Shown here one piece after another: positions 1-10,284 of a DNA stretch of 64,000 nucleotides (positions within the stretch are counted from its first letter, which is position 1; each line of letters opens with the position of its first letter). Below the pieces are notes generated by a model. That model was not told where the DNA came from, did no database searches, and worked only from the letters and a program-made list of their open reading frames with translations. A program made the translations under genes and the position numbers. The DNA comes from Modestobacter excelsi (GTDB taxonomy: Bacteria > Actinomycetota > Actinomycetes > Mycobacteriales > Geodermatophilaceae), in contig NZ_SJEX01000018.1 in NCBI RefSeq assembly GCF_005930495.1, positions 1-64,000 of the forward strand, given 5' to 3'.

Positions 1-630
1 CTGCTGGACGGGCGGGCGGTCCGGCTGCGGGCGCTGCCCGACGTCGCGGCGGTGCTCGCCGTGCCGGACCTGTCGGTGGTCGCCATCGACATGCCGATCG
101 GGTTGTCCGAGGACGGCGTCCGGGCCTGCGACGTCGAGGCACGGGACCTGCTCCGCCGGACGGGCGCGGCGAGCTCGGTGTTCCCCTCTCCCGTGCGCGC
201 CGTCCTCGAGGCCCGCGACTACGCCCACGCCCGCGAGCTCAGCCGGGCGGCCACCGTGCCGCCGAGGGCGCCGTCCGCGCAGACCTACATGCTGGTCACG
301 GCGATCCGCGCGCTCGACGAGGCGCTCGGGTCGCCGCCCACCGGGCGGGTCGTCGAGGTGCACCCCGAGCTGGCGTTCCGCTGCGGCCTGGGCGGCGTCA
401 CCGACCGCAAGGGGACCGCGCGCGGCACCGTCCAGCGGCTGGCGGCGCTGCGCGCGGTGATGGACGTGGAGGAGGCGCTGGCCGACGCCCCGGCCGGCGT
501 CCCGGTGGTCGACGCGCTGGACGCCTGCGCCGCCGCCTGGTCGGCCCGGCGGCTGGCCGACGGCACCGCGCGGTGCGTGGGCGACGGGTCGACGGACTCC
601 CGCGGCCGGCCGATGCGGATCTGCTGGTGA
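1..630 (+). CDS. DUF429 family protein (predicted RNase H-like nuclease), 5'-truncated by the window edge
   Basis: The reading frame is open from base 1 (Leu-Leu-Asp-Gly) and ends at TGA 628-630, so the true start lies before the window. Visible features are an 'AIDMPIGL' strand near the start, an 'SVFPSPVRAVL' segment and the 'VVEVHPELAFR' and 'DALDACAAAWSA' motifs, all typical of DUF429. The family is predicted to adopt an RNase H-like fold but has no established reaction. Its stop codon overlaps the GTG of the next gene (GTGA), so the two are probably translated together. The family assignment is from motif memory only. Confidence 0.7.
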   Translation: MLDGRAVRLRALPDVAAVLAVPDLSVVAIDMPIGLSEDGVRACDVEARDLLRRTGAASSVFPSPVRAVLEARDYAHARELSRAATVPPRAPSAQTYMLVTAIRALDEALGSPPTGRVVEVHPELAFRCGLGGVTDRKGTARGTVQRLAALRAVMDVEEALADAPAGVPVVDALDACAAAWSARRLADGTARCVGDGSTDSRGRPMRICW

Positions 631-1385
631 CCGCCGGCTGGGTCGAGGTCGGCGACCGGGTGTTCGTCCGCCGTCACCAGGACCTGGACCTCAACTGCGG
701 GCTGGTCGTGGGGGCGGACGGCTGCCTGGTCGTCGACACCCGCTCGCACCTGGGCGAGGGCCGCGCGCTCGCCGAGGCGGTGCGGGCGGTCACGCCGCAC
801 CCGTGGACGGTGGTCAACACCCACGCCCACCACGACCACTGCTTCGGCAACGCCGCGTTCCGCCCGGCCGCCATCTGGGCGCACCGGGACTGCGTCACCG
901 AGCTGCTGAGCACCGCGGAGCAGCAGCGCGCCGCGGTCGTCGCCGCGCTGCTCGCCGACGGCGACCCGGCCGCCGAGCTGGTCGCCGCGGCACCGGTGGA
1001 CCCGCCCGACCACCTCGTCGGCGACGCGGCGGTGCTGGACGTCGGCGGCCGCACGGTGTCGCTGCGGCACCTCGGCCGCGGGCACACCGGCGCCGACCTG
1101 GTGGTCGCGGTGGACGACGTCGTCTTCGCCGGCGACCTGGTCGAGGAGGGTGCGCCGCCGGCCATGGACGACGCCTTCCCGCTGGAGTGGGCGGACACGC
1201 TCACCGAGCTGCTGGCGCAGACGCGGGGCCCCGTCGTCCCCGGGCACGGCGCGGTCGTGGACGCGGCGTTCGTCGCCGCCCAGCGCGACGAGCTCGCGCA
1301 GCTGGCCCGCTGGCTGACCGAACCGGGGTCCGCGCCGGCGTTCGACGAGCAGACCCGGTCGGTCGCCCGCGGGCGGCTCAGGTGA
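627..1385 (+). CDS. MBL-fold metallo-hydrolase
   Basis: A 252-aa metallo-beta-lactamase-fold hydrolase. The zinc-binding signature is visible as 'NTHAHHDHCFG' around residue 68, followed by 'GRGHTGADL', 'FAGDLVEEG' and 'VVPGHGAVV', which supply the other metal ligands in order. The start was placed at GTG 627, which overlaps the upstream TGA (GTGA), rather than the GTG at 573, because homology begins with the 'GWVEVGDRVFVRRH' strand. The substrate cannot be read from the sequence; the family includes hydroxyacylglutathione hydrolases and lactonases. Its 3' end overlaps the convergent SDR gene by 8 bp. Confidence 0.85.
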   Translation: MTAGWVEVGDRVFVRRHQDLDLNCGLVVGADGCLVVDTRSHLGEGRALAEAVRAVTPHPWTVVNTHAHHDHCFGNAAFRPAAIWAHRDCVTELLSTAEQQRAAVVAALLADGDPAAELVAAAPVDPPDHLVGDAAVLDVGGRTVSLRHLGRGHTGADLVVAVDDVVFAGDLVEEGAPPAMDDAFPLEWADTLTELLAQTRGPVVPGHGAVVDAAFVAAQRDELAQLARWLTEPGSAPAFDEQTRSVARGRLR

Positions 1386-2156
1386 GCAGCCGGAGGACCG
1401 GCAGCGGGAGCACGCGGAGCAGCGCGGAGACCGGGCGCCACGGCCACTCGGGCACGTAGGCCCGCACCGGCTCGCGCTCGATCGCAGCGGTCAGCGCCGC
1501 GACGCCGGTCGGCAGGTCGACGGTGAACGGGCCGCGGCGCCCGGTGTTGAGGTCGGTGGCGATGAACCCGGGCAGCACGGTGGTCACCGCGATCGGGCCG
1601 CCGAGCACGTCGGCGCGGATGCTCTCGGCCAGCGAGTTGAGCGCGGCCTTGCTCGCCCCGTAGGCCGAGCGGCTGCCCGTCATGCCGCGCACCGAGGCCA
1701 CCGAGGAGATGACCACCAGGTGGCCGGCGTGCTGGGCGCGGAACAGCTGCATCGCCGCCTCGCAGGTGGCGTGGGTGCCCAGCACGTTGGTGGCGAGCAC
1801 GGCGCGGTTGCGGGCGGCGTGCCCGGTGCCGACCGAGGCGCTCTCGCCGATCCCCGCGTTGGCGATGAACCGGTCGACGCCACCGAGCTTGCCGGCCAGC
1901 CGCGGGACGACCTCGGCGACCGCGTCGGGTCGTCGACGTCCAGCTCACCGACCACGACCCGGATCCCGGGACGGCGGGCGCGCAGCTCCTCGCGCAGCTC
2001 CTCCAGGCGGTCCAGCCGCCGGGCCACCAGCACGAGGTCGCGACCCCGGGCGGCGAACTCGCGGGCCATGCCCGCGCCGAGCCCGGCGCTCGCGCCGGTG
2101 ATGAAGATCCGCTGACGGAGGGGGTGCGGCACCCGGTCAGGATGCCGCACGGCCAT
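1378..2156 (-). pseudogene. SDR-family NAD(P)-dependent oxidoreductase, broken by a one-base deletion
   Basis: The N-terminal half reads 'IFITGASAGLGAGMAREFAARG' (Rossmann TGxxxGxG) up to 'VVVGELDVDDP'. The frame then becomes nonsense. Adding one base near 1926 (expected GAC-GAC-CCG-GAC-GCG) restores 'DAVAEVVPRL' and then the NAG, 'SSVASVRG', 'SAYGASKAAL' (catalytic Tyr-x3-Lys) and 'VLPGFIATDL' motifs down to the stop at 1378. All family motifs survive on both sides of the break, so the damage is recent or is a consensus error in a G/C run. The start is probably ATG 2156; upstream bases belong to a palindromic repeat that supplies spurious in-frame ATGs. Confidence 0.8.
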
Positions 2157-2172
2157 GTTGGCCAACACGGCC
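2151..2172. repeat. ATGTTGGCCAACA palindrome, imperfect copy
   Basis: A 22-bp near-palindrome GGCCATGTTGG/CCAACACGGCC with one arm mismatch. It is followed by a small hairpin, CCCCG-TCA-CGGGG, at 2171-2183. It lies between two genes on the minus strand, and a better copy sits 52 bp away. It is probably a transcription terminator or protein-binding palindrome. Confidence 0.6.
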
Positions 2173-2202
2173 CCGTCACGGGGCAGTCACCCGCCGCCGG
2201 AC

Positions 2203-2224
2203 GGCCATGTTGGCCAACATGGCC
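2203..2224. repeat. ATGTTGGCCAACAT palindrome, perfect copy
   Basis: A perfect 22-bp palindrome whose half-site is GGCCATGTTGG. It lies 6 bp beyond the stop of the minus-strand DsbA-like gene, where a terminator would be expected. Related copies occur at 2151, 40632 and 61452. Confidence 0.65.
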
Positions 2225-2230
2225 GCGGGT

Positions 2231-2893
2231 TCAGCGGCCGCTGAGCTCGAGGGCGTCGGCGGGGACGGAGGACATGTCCGGCCCGGCGGTGCGGGTGCGC
2301 TTGAGCTCCCAGAAGTCCGGCAGGTTGGCCAGCAGCACGGCGCCGTCGAAGGCCTTGCCGGCCTCCTCACCGGTGGGGACCCTGCTGATGACCGGGCCGA
2401 AGAAGGCGACGCCGTCGATGTGCATGACCGGGGTGCCGACGTCGTCGCCCACCGGGTCCATGCCCTCGTGGTGGCTCTTCTCCAGCTCCTCGTCGTACTC
2501 GGTGGAGCCCGCCGCCTCGGCCAGCTCGGCGGGCAGGCCCACCCGCTCGAGCGCCGGGGCGATCAGGTCGGGCAGCTCCACCTTCTCGTGGTGCCGGAGG
2601 GTGCCCATCGCGGTGTACAGGTCGCCCAGCACCCCCTCGCCGTGCTGCTGCGCGGCGGCGATGGCAACGCGGACCGGGCCGATGGCCTGCTCCATCATCG
2701 CCTGGTACTCCGGCGACAGCTCCCGGCCGCGGTTGAGCACCGACAGTGACATGACGTGCCAGTGCAGGTCGATGTCGCGCACCTTGGCGGCCTCCAGCAC
2801 CCAGCGGCTGGTGAGCCAGGCCCACGGGCACAGCGGGTCGAACCAGAAGTCGACGCGGGCCTTCGTGGGCGCGCTCTGCACTGCCTCGGTCAT
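2231..2893 (-). CDS. DsbA-family oxidoreductase of the mycothiol-dependent Rv2466c type
   Basis: A 220-aa thioredoxin-fold protein closely resembling the mycobacterial mycothiol-dependent nitroreductase Rv2466c: '[13 protein letters not shown]' at the N-terminus, '[14 protein letters not shown]', '[16 protein letters not shown]' and '[11 protein letters not shown]'. The active site is CPWA instead of CxxC: the nucleophilic Cys is present (about residue 22) but the resolving Cys is Ala, giving a monothiol enzyme that would need an external thiol such as mycothiol. The start ATG 2893 is preceded by GAGGAGC. The protein is cytoplasmic, with no signal peptide. Confidence 0.85.
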   Translation of the reverse strand: MTEAVQSAPTKARVDFWFDPLCPWAWLTSRWVLEAAKVRDIDLHWHVMSLSVLNRGRELSPEYQAMMEQAIGPVRVAIAAAQQHGEGVLGDLYTAMGTLRHHEKVELPDLIAPALERVGLPAELAEAAGSTEYDEELEKSHHEGMDPVGDDVGTPVMHIDGVAFFGPVISRVPTGEEAGKAFDGAVLLANLPDFWELKRTRTAGPDMSSVPADALELSGR

Positions 2894-3040
2894 GGGTGCT
2901 CCTCAGGTTCTCGGTGGTCCGGCCGGGCAGCGCCCGGGTCGTCTGCGGCCAGCAAGTCCGGACGCCGTCCCGTTGTTCCCGGTCGCCCGGCGGGGCACAC
3001 GGGGAGGAGACCGTCGTCCGGGCATGGGAAGCTCCGTCCC

Positions 3041-5590
<2,550 letters not shown>

Positions 5591-5607
5591 CCCGCACGCC
5601 GGCCGGT

Positions 5608-5624
5608 GATCAGGTCACCTGATC
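5608..5624. terminator. Small palindrome between convergent genes
   Basis: GATCAGGT and ACCTGATC are separated by one base, just after pepN and before the convergent DUF5130 stop. As RNA the loop would be very short, so this is a weak terminator candidate or a DNA-binding palindrome. Confidence 0.3.
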
Positions 5625-5650
5625 CAAGGGCAGGGCGCGGCGTGGCTGGT

Positions 5651-6175
5651 TCAGTGCGAGCGGCGGGAGGGGCGACCGGCGGCGTCGGACATCTGGCGCA
5701 GGCCGTTCACGATCGCACCGACGAGGTCGCCCGAGCCGAGGCGGTTGGTCATCGACAGCACCGCCAGGGCGCAGGCCCGATCGGGCAGCCGGCGGGCGGC
5801 GGCGGTGCCGGTGACGATCTCCAGCACCCGCTGCCCGGGCGAGATCGCCACGAGCACGCTGGTGGAGGTGTCGCCGCCGGAGCGGGCGTGCAGACCCTCG
5901 GCGGTGGTCCGGGTGTCGGTGCCCAGCTCCCCGATGTAGAGGGTGAAGCGCAGCCCGGTCTCCTTCGAGGACATGGTCAGCGCCTCGTCGAGGCGGGACA
6001 GGTCCTGGTAGGAGAACGGGGTGGTGCCGCCGGACTCGTCGACCACCGAGCCGCTGGTGTCCGAGGTCGAGGTGCCGCGGGTGTCGGCGGGCGAGGTGTC
6101 GCGGGTGGCGAGCTGCTGGGACATCGGGGCGGGGTCTCCGGAGGGTGACGGGGCGGCGGAGAAGGCGGTGCTCAT
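5651..6175 (-). CDS. DUF5130 (TPM-like) domain protein
   Basis: A 174-aa protein. The first 60 residues are Ser/Thr/Asp-rich and probably disordered. The rest ('DLSRLDEALTMSSKETGLRFTLYIGELG', 'VLVAISPGQRVLEIVTG', 'LSMTNRLGSGDLVGAI') matches the DUF5130/TPM-like fold known from actinobacteria, for which no activity is established. The start is ATG 6175, seven bases after the ctaJ stop, so it is in an operon with ctaJ. A larger in-frame ORF to 6295 would run back into ctaJ and is rejected. A link to the respiratory chain is suggested only by the neighbour. Confidence 0.7.
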   Translation of the reverse strand: MSTAFSAAPSPSGDPAPMSQQLATRDTSPADTRGTSTSDTSGSVVDESGGTTPFSYQDLSRLDEALTMSSKETGLRFTLYIGELGTDTRTTAEGLHARSGGDTSTSVLVAISPGQRVLEIVTGTAAARRLPDRACALAVLSMTNRLGSGDLVGAIVNGLRQMSDAAGRPSRRSH

Positions 6176-6182
6176 GGCGCGG

Positions 6183-6527
6183 TCACCAGGTCCCGCGGGC
6201 GCCGCCGGCGGCGGTGCGCCGGTGGGCGTCGGGCTCTTGCTGCTCCTGCGGCACGTGCGGGTGCTCGCCGATCGCCAGCGCGGCGGCGGTGGCACCGAGG
6301 CTCGGGGTCACGTGGCCGTCGGCGTGCGCATCCTCCCCGTGGCCACCGCCGGCACCGGAGGCATCGGGGTGCGGCTCGTACCAGATCGGCGCCACGTCCC
6401 ACGGCTGGCCGGGGCGGTACTTGGTCCGGTCCTTGCCCCGCCCGGGCAGGAGGGTCAGCGCCGCCAGCAGCAGGAAGACCGCCAGCGGGATGACGCCGTA
6501 GATGAGCACGGTCTCGGTCACGGGCAT
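6183..6527 (-). CDS. ctaJ: Small membrane protein resembling aa3-type cytochrome oxidase subunit CtaJ
   Basis: A 114-aa protein with one N-terminal membrane helix ('ETVLIYGVIPLAVFLLLAAL'), then a basic 'LPGRGKDRTKYRPGQPWDVAPIWYEPHP' stretch and a His/Asp-rich hydrophilic tail. This layout fits the actinobacterial cytochrome oxidase accessory subunit CtaJ. The assignment rests on length, topology and the RYRPGQPWD-like motif. The start ATG 6527 is preceded by TAGATT (6534-6539 on the other strand) with a 6-nt gap, so the transcript may be leaderless. It is the first gene of a two-gene unit with DUF5130. Confidence 0.6.
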   Translation of the reverse strand: MPVTETVLIYGVIPLAVFLLLAALTLLPGRGKDRTKYRPGQPWDVAPIWYEPHPDASGAGGGHGEDAHADGHVTPSLGATAAALAIGEHPHVPQEQQEPDAHRRTAAGGARGTW

Positions 6528-6568
6528 GGCCGCAATCTACCGGGACACCGGCACCCCGGCCTGGCAGG

Positions 6569-7999
6569 TCACCACAGAGCGGGGTGGCGGTGCGCCCAGG
6601 GCCGGGCCTGCTCCAGCTGGGCGGCGAGCGAGATGAGCGTCGCCTCGTCGGCGGGGCGACCCACCAGCATGGTCCCGATCGGCAGCCCGGCCGCCGTCCA
6701 CCACAGCGGCACGCTGACCGCGGGCTGACCGGTGACGTTGTAGACGGCCGGGAACGCGGCGTAGCGCTTCTGCCGCTCGAAGTCCTCGGGACCGTCGTCG
6801 CCGAACCAGCCCACCGGGCGGGGCGGCATCGTGCAGATCGGCGAGAGCAGGACGTCGTACCGGCTGGTGGCCTCGATGAACCGGCGGGCGAACAGCCGGA
6901 GGACGAACATCGCCTGCATCGCGTCCCGGGCCGACAGCGCCAGGCCCCGCTCGCGCAGGTACCGGGTGAGCGGCCGCAGGTGCGGCACACCTGCCTCGGG
7001 CACCGGCAGGGTGGTGGCCGACAGCGCCCAGACCACCTCGAAGGAGCCGTAGATGTCGGCGGTGGGCGGGCCCGACGGGAGGTCCTCCACGTCGTGGCCG
7101 AGCTCGGCGAGCAGTGTCGAGGCGTCCTCGAAGGCGGCGCGCACCTCCGGGTCCAGCTCGGCGCCGGGCAGCCCGGAGTCCAGGTACCGGCCGATCCGCA
7201 GCCGGCCCGGTGCCCGGTCGGCGTAGCCGAGGAAGCTCTCCCCGGCCGGCGGGGGCGCCGCCCAGAACGGGTCGCCGGGCACCGGGCCGGCCATGGCGTC
7301 GAGCATCGCCGCGGCGTCCCGCACGGTCCGGGCCAGCGGGCCCTGCACGCCCAGGGCGGTGACCTCGGAGTTGTACGGCGCGTTGCTCACCCGGCCGCGG
7401 CTGGGCTTGATGCCGAACAACCCGTTGATGCCGGCCGGGATGCGGATCGAGCCGCCGCCGTCGGACCCCTGGGCGAACGGCAGCAGGCCGGCCGCGACCG
7501 CGGCGGCCGCGCCGCCGCTGGAGCCGCCGGCCAGCAGGGTGGTGTCCCAGGGGCAGCGGGCAGGGCCGGTCAGGTCGTTGTCCGTGTAGCAGGGGAACCC
7601 GAACTCCGGTGTGCTCGTCTTGCCGACCGAGATGGTGCCGGCGGCGGCCAGTGCGGTGACGACGGCGTCGTCGACGTCGGGCACGAACTCGGCGAGCACC
7701 CGCGAGCCCATCGTCGTCCGCACCCCGGCGGTGTTGTTCAGGTCCTTGATCGCCGTCGGCACGCCGTGCAGCGGCGGCAGCTCCGCGCCGTCGACGACGG
7801 CCTGGTCGGCGCGCGCGGCCGCCGCACGGGCCCGGTCGGCGGTGACGGTGATGAAGGCGCCGATCCCCGGGTCGAGGGCGTCGATCCTGGCCAGGGCGTG
7901 CTCGACCAGCTCGGTCGGGCTCACCTCCCGTGCCCGGACGACGGCCGCCTGCTCCAGCGCGGTCAGGTCGTGCAGCTGGGTACCCGTCGACGAGGTCAC
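6569..7999 (-). CDS. Amidase (amidase-signature family)
   Basis: A 476-aa amidase-signature hydrolase. The catalytic Lys is in 'VPTAIKDLNN' (about residue 86) and the Ser-cisSer-Lys triad region is 'LAGGSSGGAAAAVAAG' followed by 'GSDGGGSIRIPA'. The family hydrolyses carboxamides; the substrate is not evident. The start GTG 7999 is preceded by TAGCGT with a 6-nt gap, so it may be leaderless. It is divergent from kynureninase with only 37 bp between starts, but that alone does not make it a kynurenine-pathway enzyme: the arylformamidase families are different. Confidence 0.9.
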   Translation of the reverse strand: MTSSTGTQLHDLTALEQAAVVRAREVSPTELVEHALARIDALDPGIGAFITVTADRARAAAARADQAVVDGAELPPLHGVPTAIKDLNNTAGVRTTMGSRVLAEFVPDVDDAVVTALAAAGTISVGKTSTPEFGFPCYTDNDLTGPARCPWDTTLLAGGSSGGAAAAVAAGLLPFAQGSDGGGSIRIPAGINGLFGIKPSRGRVSNAPYNSEVTALGVQGPLARTVRDAAAMLDAMAGPVPGDPFWAAPPPAGESFLGYADRAPGRLRIGRYLDSGLPGAELDPEVRAAFEDASTLLAELGHDVEDLPSGPPTADIYGSFEVVWALSATTLPVPEAGVPHLRPLTRYLRERGLALSARDAMQAMFVLRLFARRFIEATSRYDVLLSPICTMPPRPVGWFGDDGPEDFERQKRYAAFPAVYNVTGQPAVSVPLWWTAAGLPIGTMLVGRPADEATLISLAAQLEQARPWAHRHPALW

Positions 8000-8005
8000 G
8001 GCCGG

Positions 8006-8011
8006 ACGCTA
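8006..8011 (-). promoter_or_regulatory. Putative -10 box (TAGCGT) of the amidase gene
   Basis: TAGCGT reads on the minus strand and ends 6 nt before GTG 7999, placing the expected transcription start at the initiation codon. The same geometry recurs at many genes in the window. Confidence 0.5.
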
Positions 8012-8036
8012 GCGGGGGCTGCGCCACGATGGGCAG

Positions 8037-9287
8037 GTGGACCTCTCCCGCGCCGCGGCTGCCGCCCTGGACGACGCCGACCCGCTCGCCGCCTTCCGCG
8101 CCCGGTTCACCGGCGTCGACGGCGGCCTCTACATGGACGGCAACTCGCTGGGCCGGCTGCCCGTCGAGACGCCCGCGGCCGTCGCCCGGGTGGTCGAGCA
8201 GGAGTGGGGTCGCGGCCTCGTCGGGTCCTGGAGCAGCTGGGTCGAGCAGTCCCGCCGGATCGGCGACGTGCTGGCCGACGGCGTCCTGGGTGCCCGGCCC
8301 GGGGAGGTGCTGGTCTCGGACACGACCAGTGTCGACCTCTACAAGCTGCTGGTCGCCGGGGTCGACGCCCGCCCGGGGCGCGACGTGCTGGTCTGCTGCG
8401 CCGACGACTTCCCCACCGACCGGTACGTCGTGGCCGGGGTGGCCGCCGCCCGCGGCCTGACCGTCCGCGAGGTCGACGCGCACATCGACACCGGGCTGGA
8501 CCTCGACGTGCTGGCCGCCTCGCTGGACGACCGGGTCGCCGTCCTCGTCCTCTCCCAGGTGGCCTACCGCTCCGGAGCCCTCGTCGACATCGCCGAGGTC
8601 ACCCGGCTGGCCCGGGACGCCGGGGTCATCGTCCTGTGGGACCTCAGCCACGGCGCCGGGGCGGTGCCGGCCGAGCTGACCGCCGCCGGCGCGGACCTCG
8701 CCGTCGGCTGCACCTACAAGTACCTCAACGGCGGCCCGGGGGCGCCGGCGTTCCTCTACGTCCGCCGGGAGCTGCAGGAACAGCTGCGCCAGCCCATCTG
8801 GGGCTGGTTCGGCGCCCGTGACCAGTTCGCCATGGGGCCGGCCTACGAGCCGGCGGACGGCGTCGACCGGTTCGGCGTCGGCACACCGCCGGTGCTGGCC
8901 ATGGCCGCGGTGGAGGTCGGCGCCCGGATCTCCGCCGAGGCGGGCATCGAGCGCCTCACGGCCAAGGGCCGCGCGCTCACCGAGCTGGTGATCGCGCTCG
9001 CGGACGAGTGGCTGGCCGGGCACGGCGTCACCGTCGCCTCGCCCCGGGAGGTGGCCCGCCGGGGCTCGCACGTCAGCCTGGCGCACCCGCAGGCGTGGCA
9101 GCTGACCCAGGCGCTGGTCGACCGCGGCGTCGTCCCGGACTTCCGGACGCCGGACCGGCTGCGGCTGGGCCCGGCACCGCTCTACACCCGGTTCGTCGAC
9201 GTCTGGGACGCGATGGACCGGCTGCGCACCGTGCTCGCCGAGGGCGCGCACGAGAGCTACCCGACCCAGCGGGCCCGCGTCACCTGA
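8037..9287 (+). CDS. kynU: Kynureninase
   Basis: A 416-aa fold-type-I PLP enzyme that cleaves L-kynurenine to anthranilate and alanine in tryptophan catabolism. Visible features: 'YMDGNSLGRLP' at the N-terminus, the 'SDTTSVDLYKLL' phosphate-binding strand, 'LSQVAYRSGALVDI', 'WDLSHGAGAVP' (PLP-ring Asp) and the Schiff-base Lys in 'GCTYKYLNGGPGAP', then 'FGARDQFAM'. Length is normal. No other kynurenine-pathway gene lies nearby. A hairpin repeat follows directly after the TGA. Confidence 0.92.
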   Translation: MDLSRAAAAALDDADPLAAFRARFTGVDGGLYMDGNSLGRLPVETPAAVARVVEQEWGRGLVGSWSSWVEQSRRIGDVLADGVLGARPGEVLVSDTTSVDLYKLLVAGVDARPGRDVLVCCADDFPTDRYVVAGVAAARGLTVREVDAHIDTGLDLDVLAASLDDRVAVLVLSQVAYRSGALVDIAEVTRLARDAGVIVLWDLSHGAGAVPAELTAAGADLAVGCTYKYLNGGPGAPAFLYVRRELQEQLRQPIWGWFGARDQFAMGPAYEPADGVDRFGVGTPPVLAMAAVEVGARISAEAGIERLTAKGRALTELVIALADEWLAGHGVTVASPREVARRGSHVSLAHPQAWQLTQALVDRGVVPDFRTPDRLRLGPAPLYTRFVDVWDAMDRLRTVLAEGAHESYPTQRARVT

Positions 9288-9355
9288 TGGAGGACCCTCG
9301 TGCCCCCCACCACTCGCGAGCTCGCGGCGGGCCCCTGCACGAGGGCCGTTCCAGG
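9288..9355 (+). repeat. Intergenic hairpin repeat, copy R1
   Basis: This starts at the kynU stop codon as ATGGAGGACCCTCGTGC, has the core CCACTCGCGAGCTCG and closes with GCACGAGGGCCGTTCCA. The arms CCTCGTG and CACGAGG pair. It sits between convergent genes and matches copies at 10219, 22832, 33901, 55519 and 63768. The most likely role is a bidirectional transcription terminator. Confidence 0.75.
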
Positions 9356-9372
9356 ACGTCACCCTGGGTCCG

Positions 9373-10218
9373 TCAGATGTCGGTGGGGACGCCGATGGGG
9401 TTGTGCGGCGGCCAGTCGCCGGCGGCCGTGACGGCGCGGCGCACCGGCACGAGCAGCTCGGCCAGCCGGTCGCAGCCGGCCTCGCCGAGCGCGGCCCACG
9501 GGCCCTGCGCCAGCCGGTCGGTGTCCGCCTCCACGGCGGCCCGGAGCGCCAGCCCGTCGGCGGTCAGCTCGCCGTCGGCCAGCCAGCCGCGGGAGGTCAG
9601 CACGACCCCGGCGTCGGTCCACTCGTCGGTCGACCAGCCGCGCGCCTTCTGCAGCCAGTCGGCGGACGTCGTCCCGGCCGCGGCGCTGAGCACGAGCGCG
9701 GGCAGGCCGAGCAGCTCGTGCTGCATCAGCGTGGCCAGGTGCCCGTCACCGCGGTGCTCGCGCAGCGTCGTCAGCGACTGCCACAGCGCGAGGTGCGGCT
9801 GCTCGGGAACGGGCAGCGCGGAGTTCGCCGCGGCCAGCGGGCGGCCCGGGAGGTCGACCGCCTCCGCCGCCCACCGGGCCAGGGTGGCGGCCTCGACGGC
9901 AGCGGTCGAGTCGGCCCAGCCCGGCAGCGCCCGCTGCACGGCGGCGTCGACCCCGGCCAGCCGGGCGGCCAGCGCCCCGGCCGGGGACGTCGTCGACCAC
10001 ACCTCGGGCACCCGTCGCGCCACGAACGCCGGCGCGAAGGAGGCGAAGGTCGCCGTCACCACCTCCGGGCCGACGGCGCCCAGCGGAGCGGCCCGGCCGG
10101 CGAAGTAGCCGGCCCAGAAGGTGCGCAGCCCGGCGGCGGCGAAGGCGGTGCGGGCCTCGTCGGCGAAGTAGGTCAGCGCGTGGAACGGCTCACCCAGCGC
10201 CCACAGGCGCCGCGCCAC
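9373..10218 (-). CDS. SCO6745-family protein
   Basis: A 281-aa actinobacterial protein of unknown function: 'ARRLWALGEPFHALTYFADEAR', 'GYFAGRAAPLGAVGPEVVTATFASFAP', 'HLATLMQHELLGLPALVLSAAAG' and 'SRGWLADGELTADGLALRAAVEADTD'. The start was put at GTG 10218 ('VARRLWALGE'). An upstream ATG at 10284 overlaps the HNH stop (TGATG), but the 66 bp between is a copy of the hairpin repeat, so that extension is probably not native protein. It is cotranscribed with the HNH gene unless the repeat terminates transcription. Confidence 0.7.
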   Translation of the reverse strand: MARRLWALGEPFHALTYFADEARTAFAAAGLRTFWAGYFAGRAAPLGAVGPEVVTATFASFAPAFVARRVPEVWSTTSPAGALAARLAGVDAAVQRALPGWADSTAAVEAATLARWAAEAVDLPGRPLAAANSALPVPEQPHLALWQSLTTLREHRGDGHLATLMQHELLGLPALVLSAAAGTTSADWLQKARGWSTDEWTDAGVVLTSRGWLADGELTADGLALRAAVEADTDRLAQGPWAALGEAGCDRLAELLVPVRRAVTAAGDWPPHNPIGVPTDI

Positions 10219-10284
10219 GGTGTGGCCCTGCTGCAGGGACCCGGCCCGAGCCCGCGAGGGCTGGGCGGCAGGAGGGTCCTCCAT
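10219..10284 (-). repeat. Intergenic hairpin repeat, copy R2, fused to the start of the SCO6745-family gene
   Basis: On the minus strand it reads ATGGAGGACCCTCCTGCC, a core CCCTCGCGGGCTCGG, then GCAGCAGGGCC. It begins exactly at the HNH stop codon, as R1 does at the kynU stop. It is in frame with the SCO6745-family gene and adds about 22 codons to it. Confidence 0.65.

Noticed and set aside
8037-9287. The divergent amidase as a kynurenine formamidase partner of kynureninase
   Set aside because: The protein is a Ser-cisSer-Lys amidase-signature enzyme; known kynurenine formamidases belong to other folds, and no other pathway gene is present.
6537-9362. A 941-codon open frame on the minus strand covering amidase and kynureninase
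   Set aside because: It is a high-GC antisense shadow: low-complexity Arg/Gly/Pro translation without family motifs, while two well-defined genes explain the region. The same applies to long minus-strand frames at 10793-13081, 40683-43520, 43517-46813 and 47882-51448.
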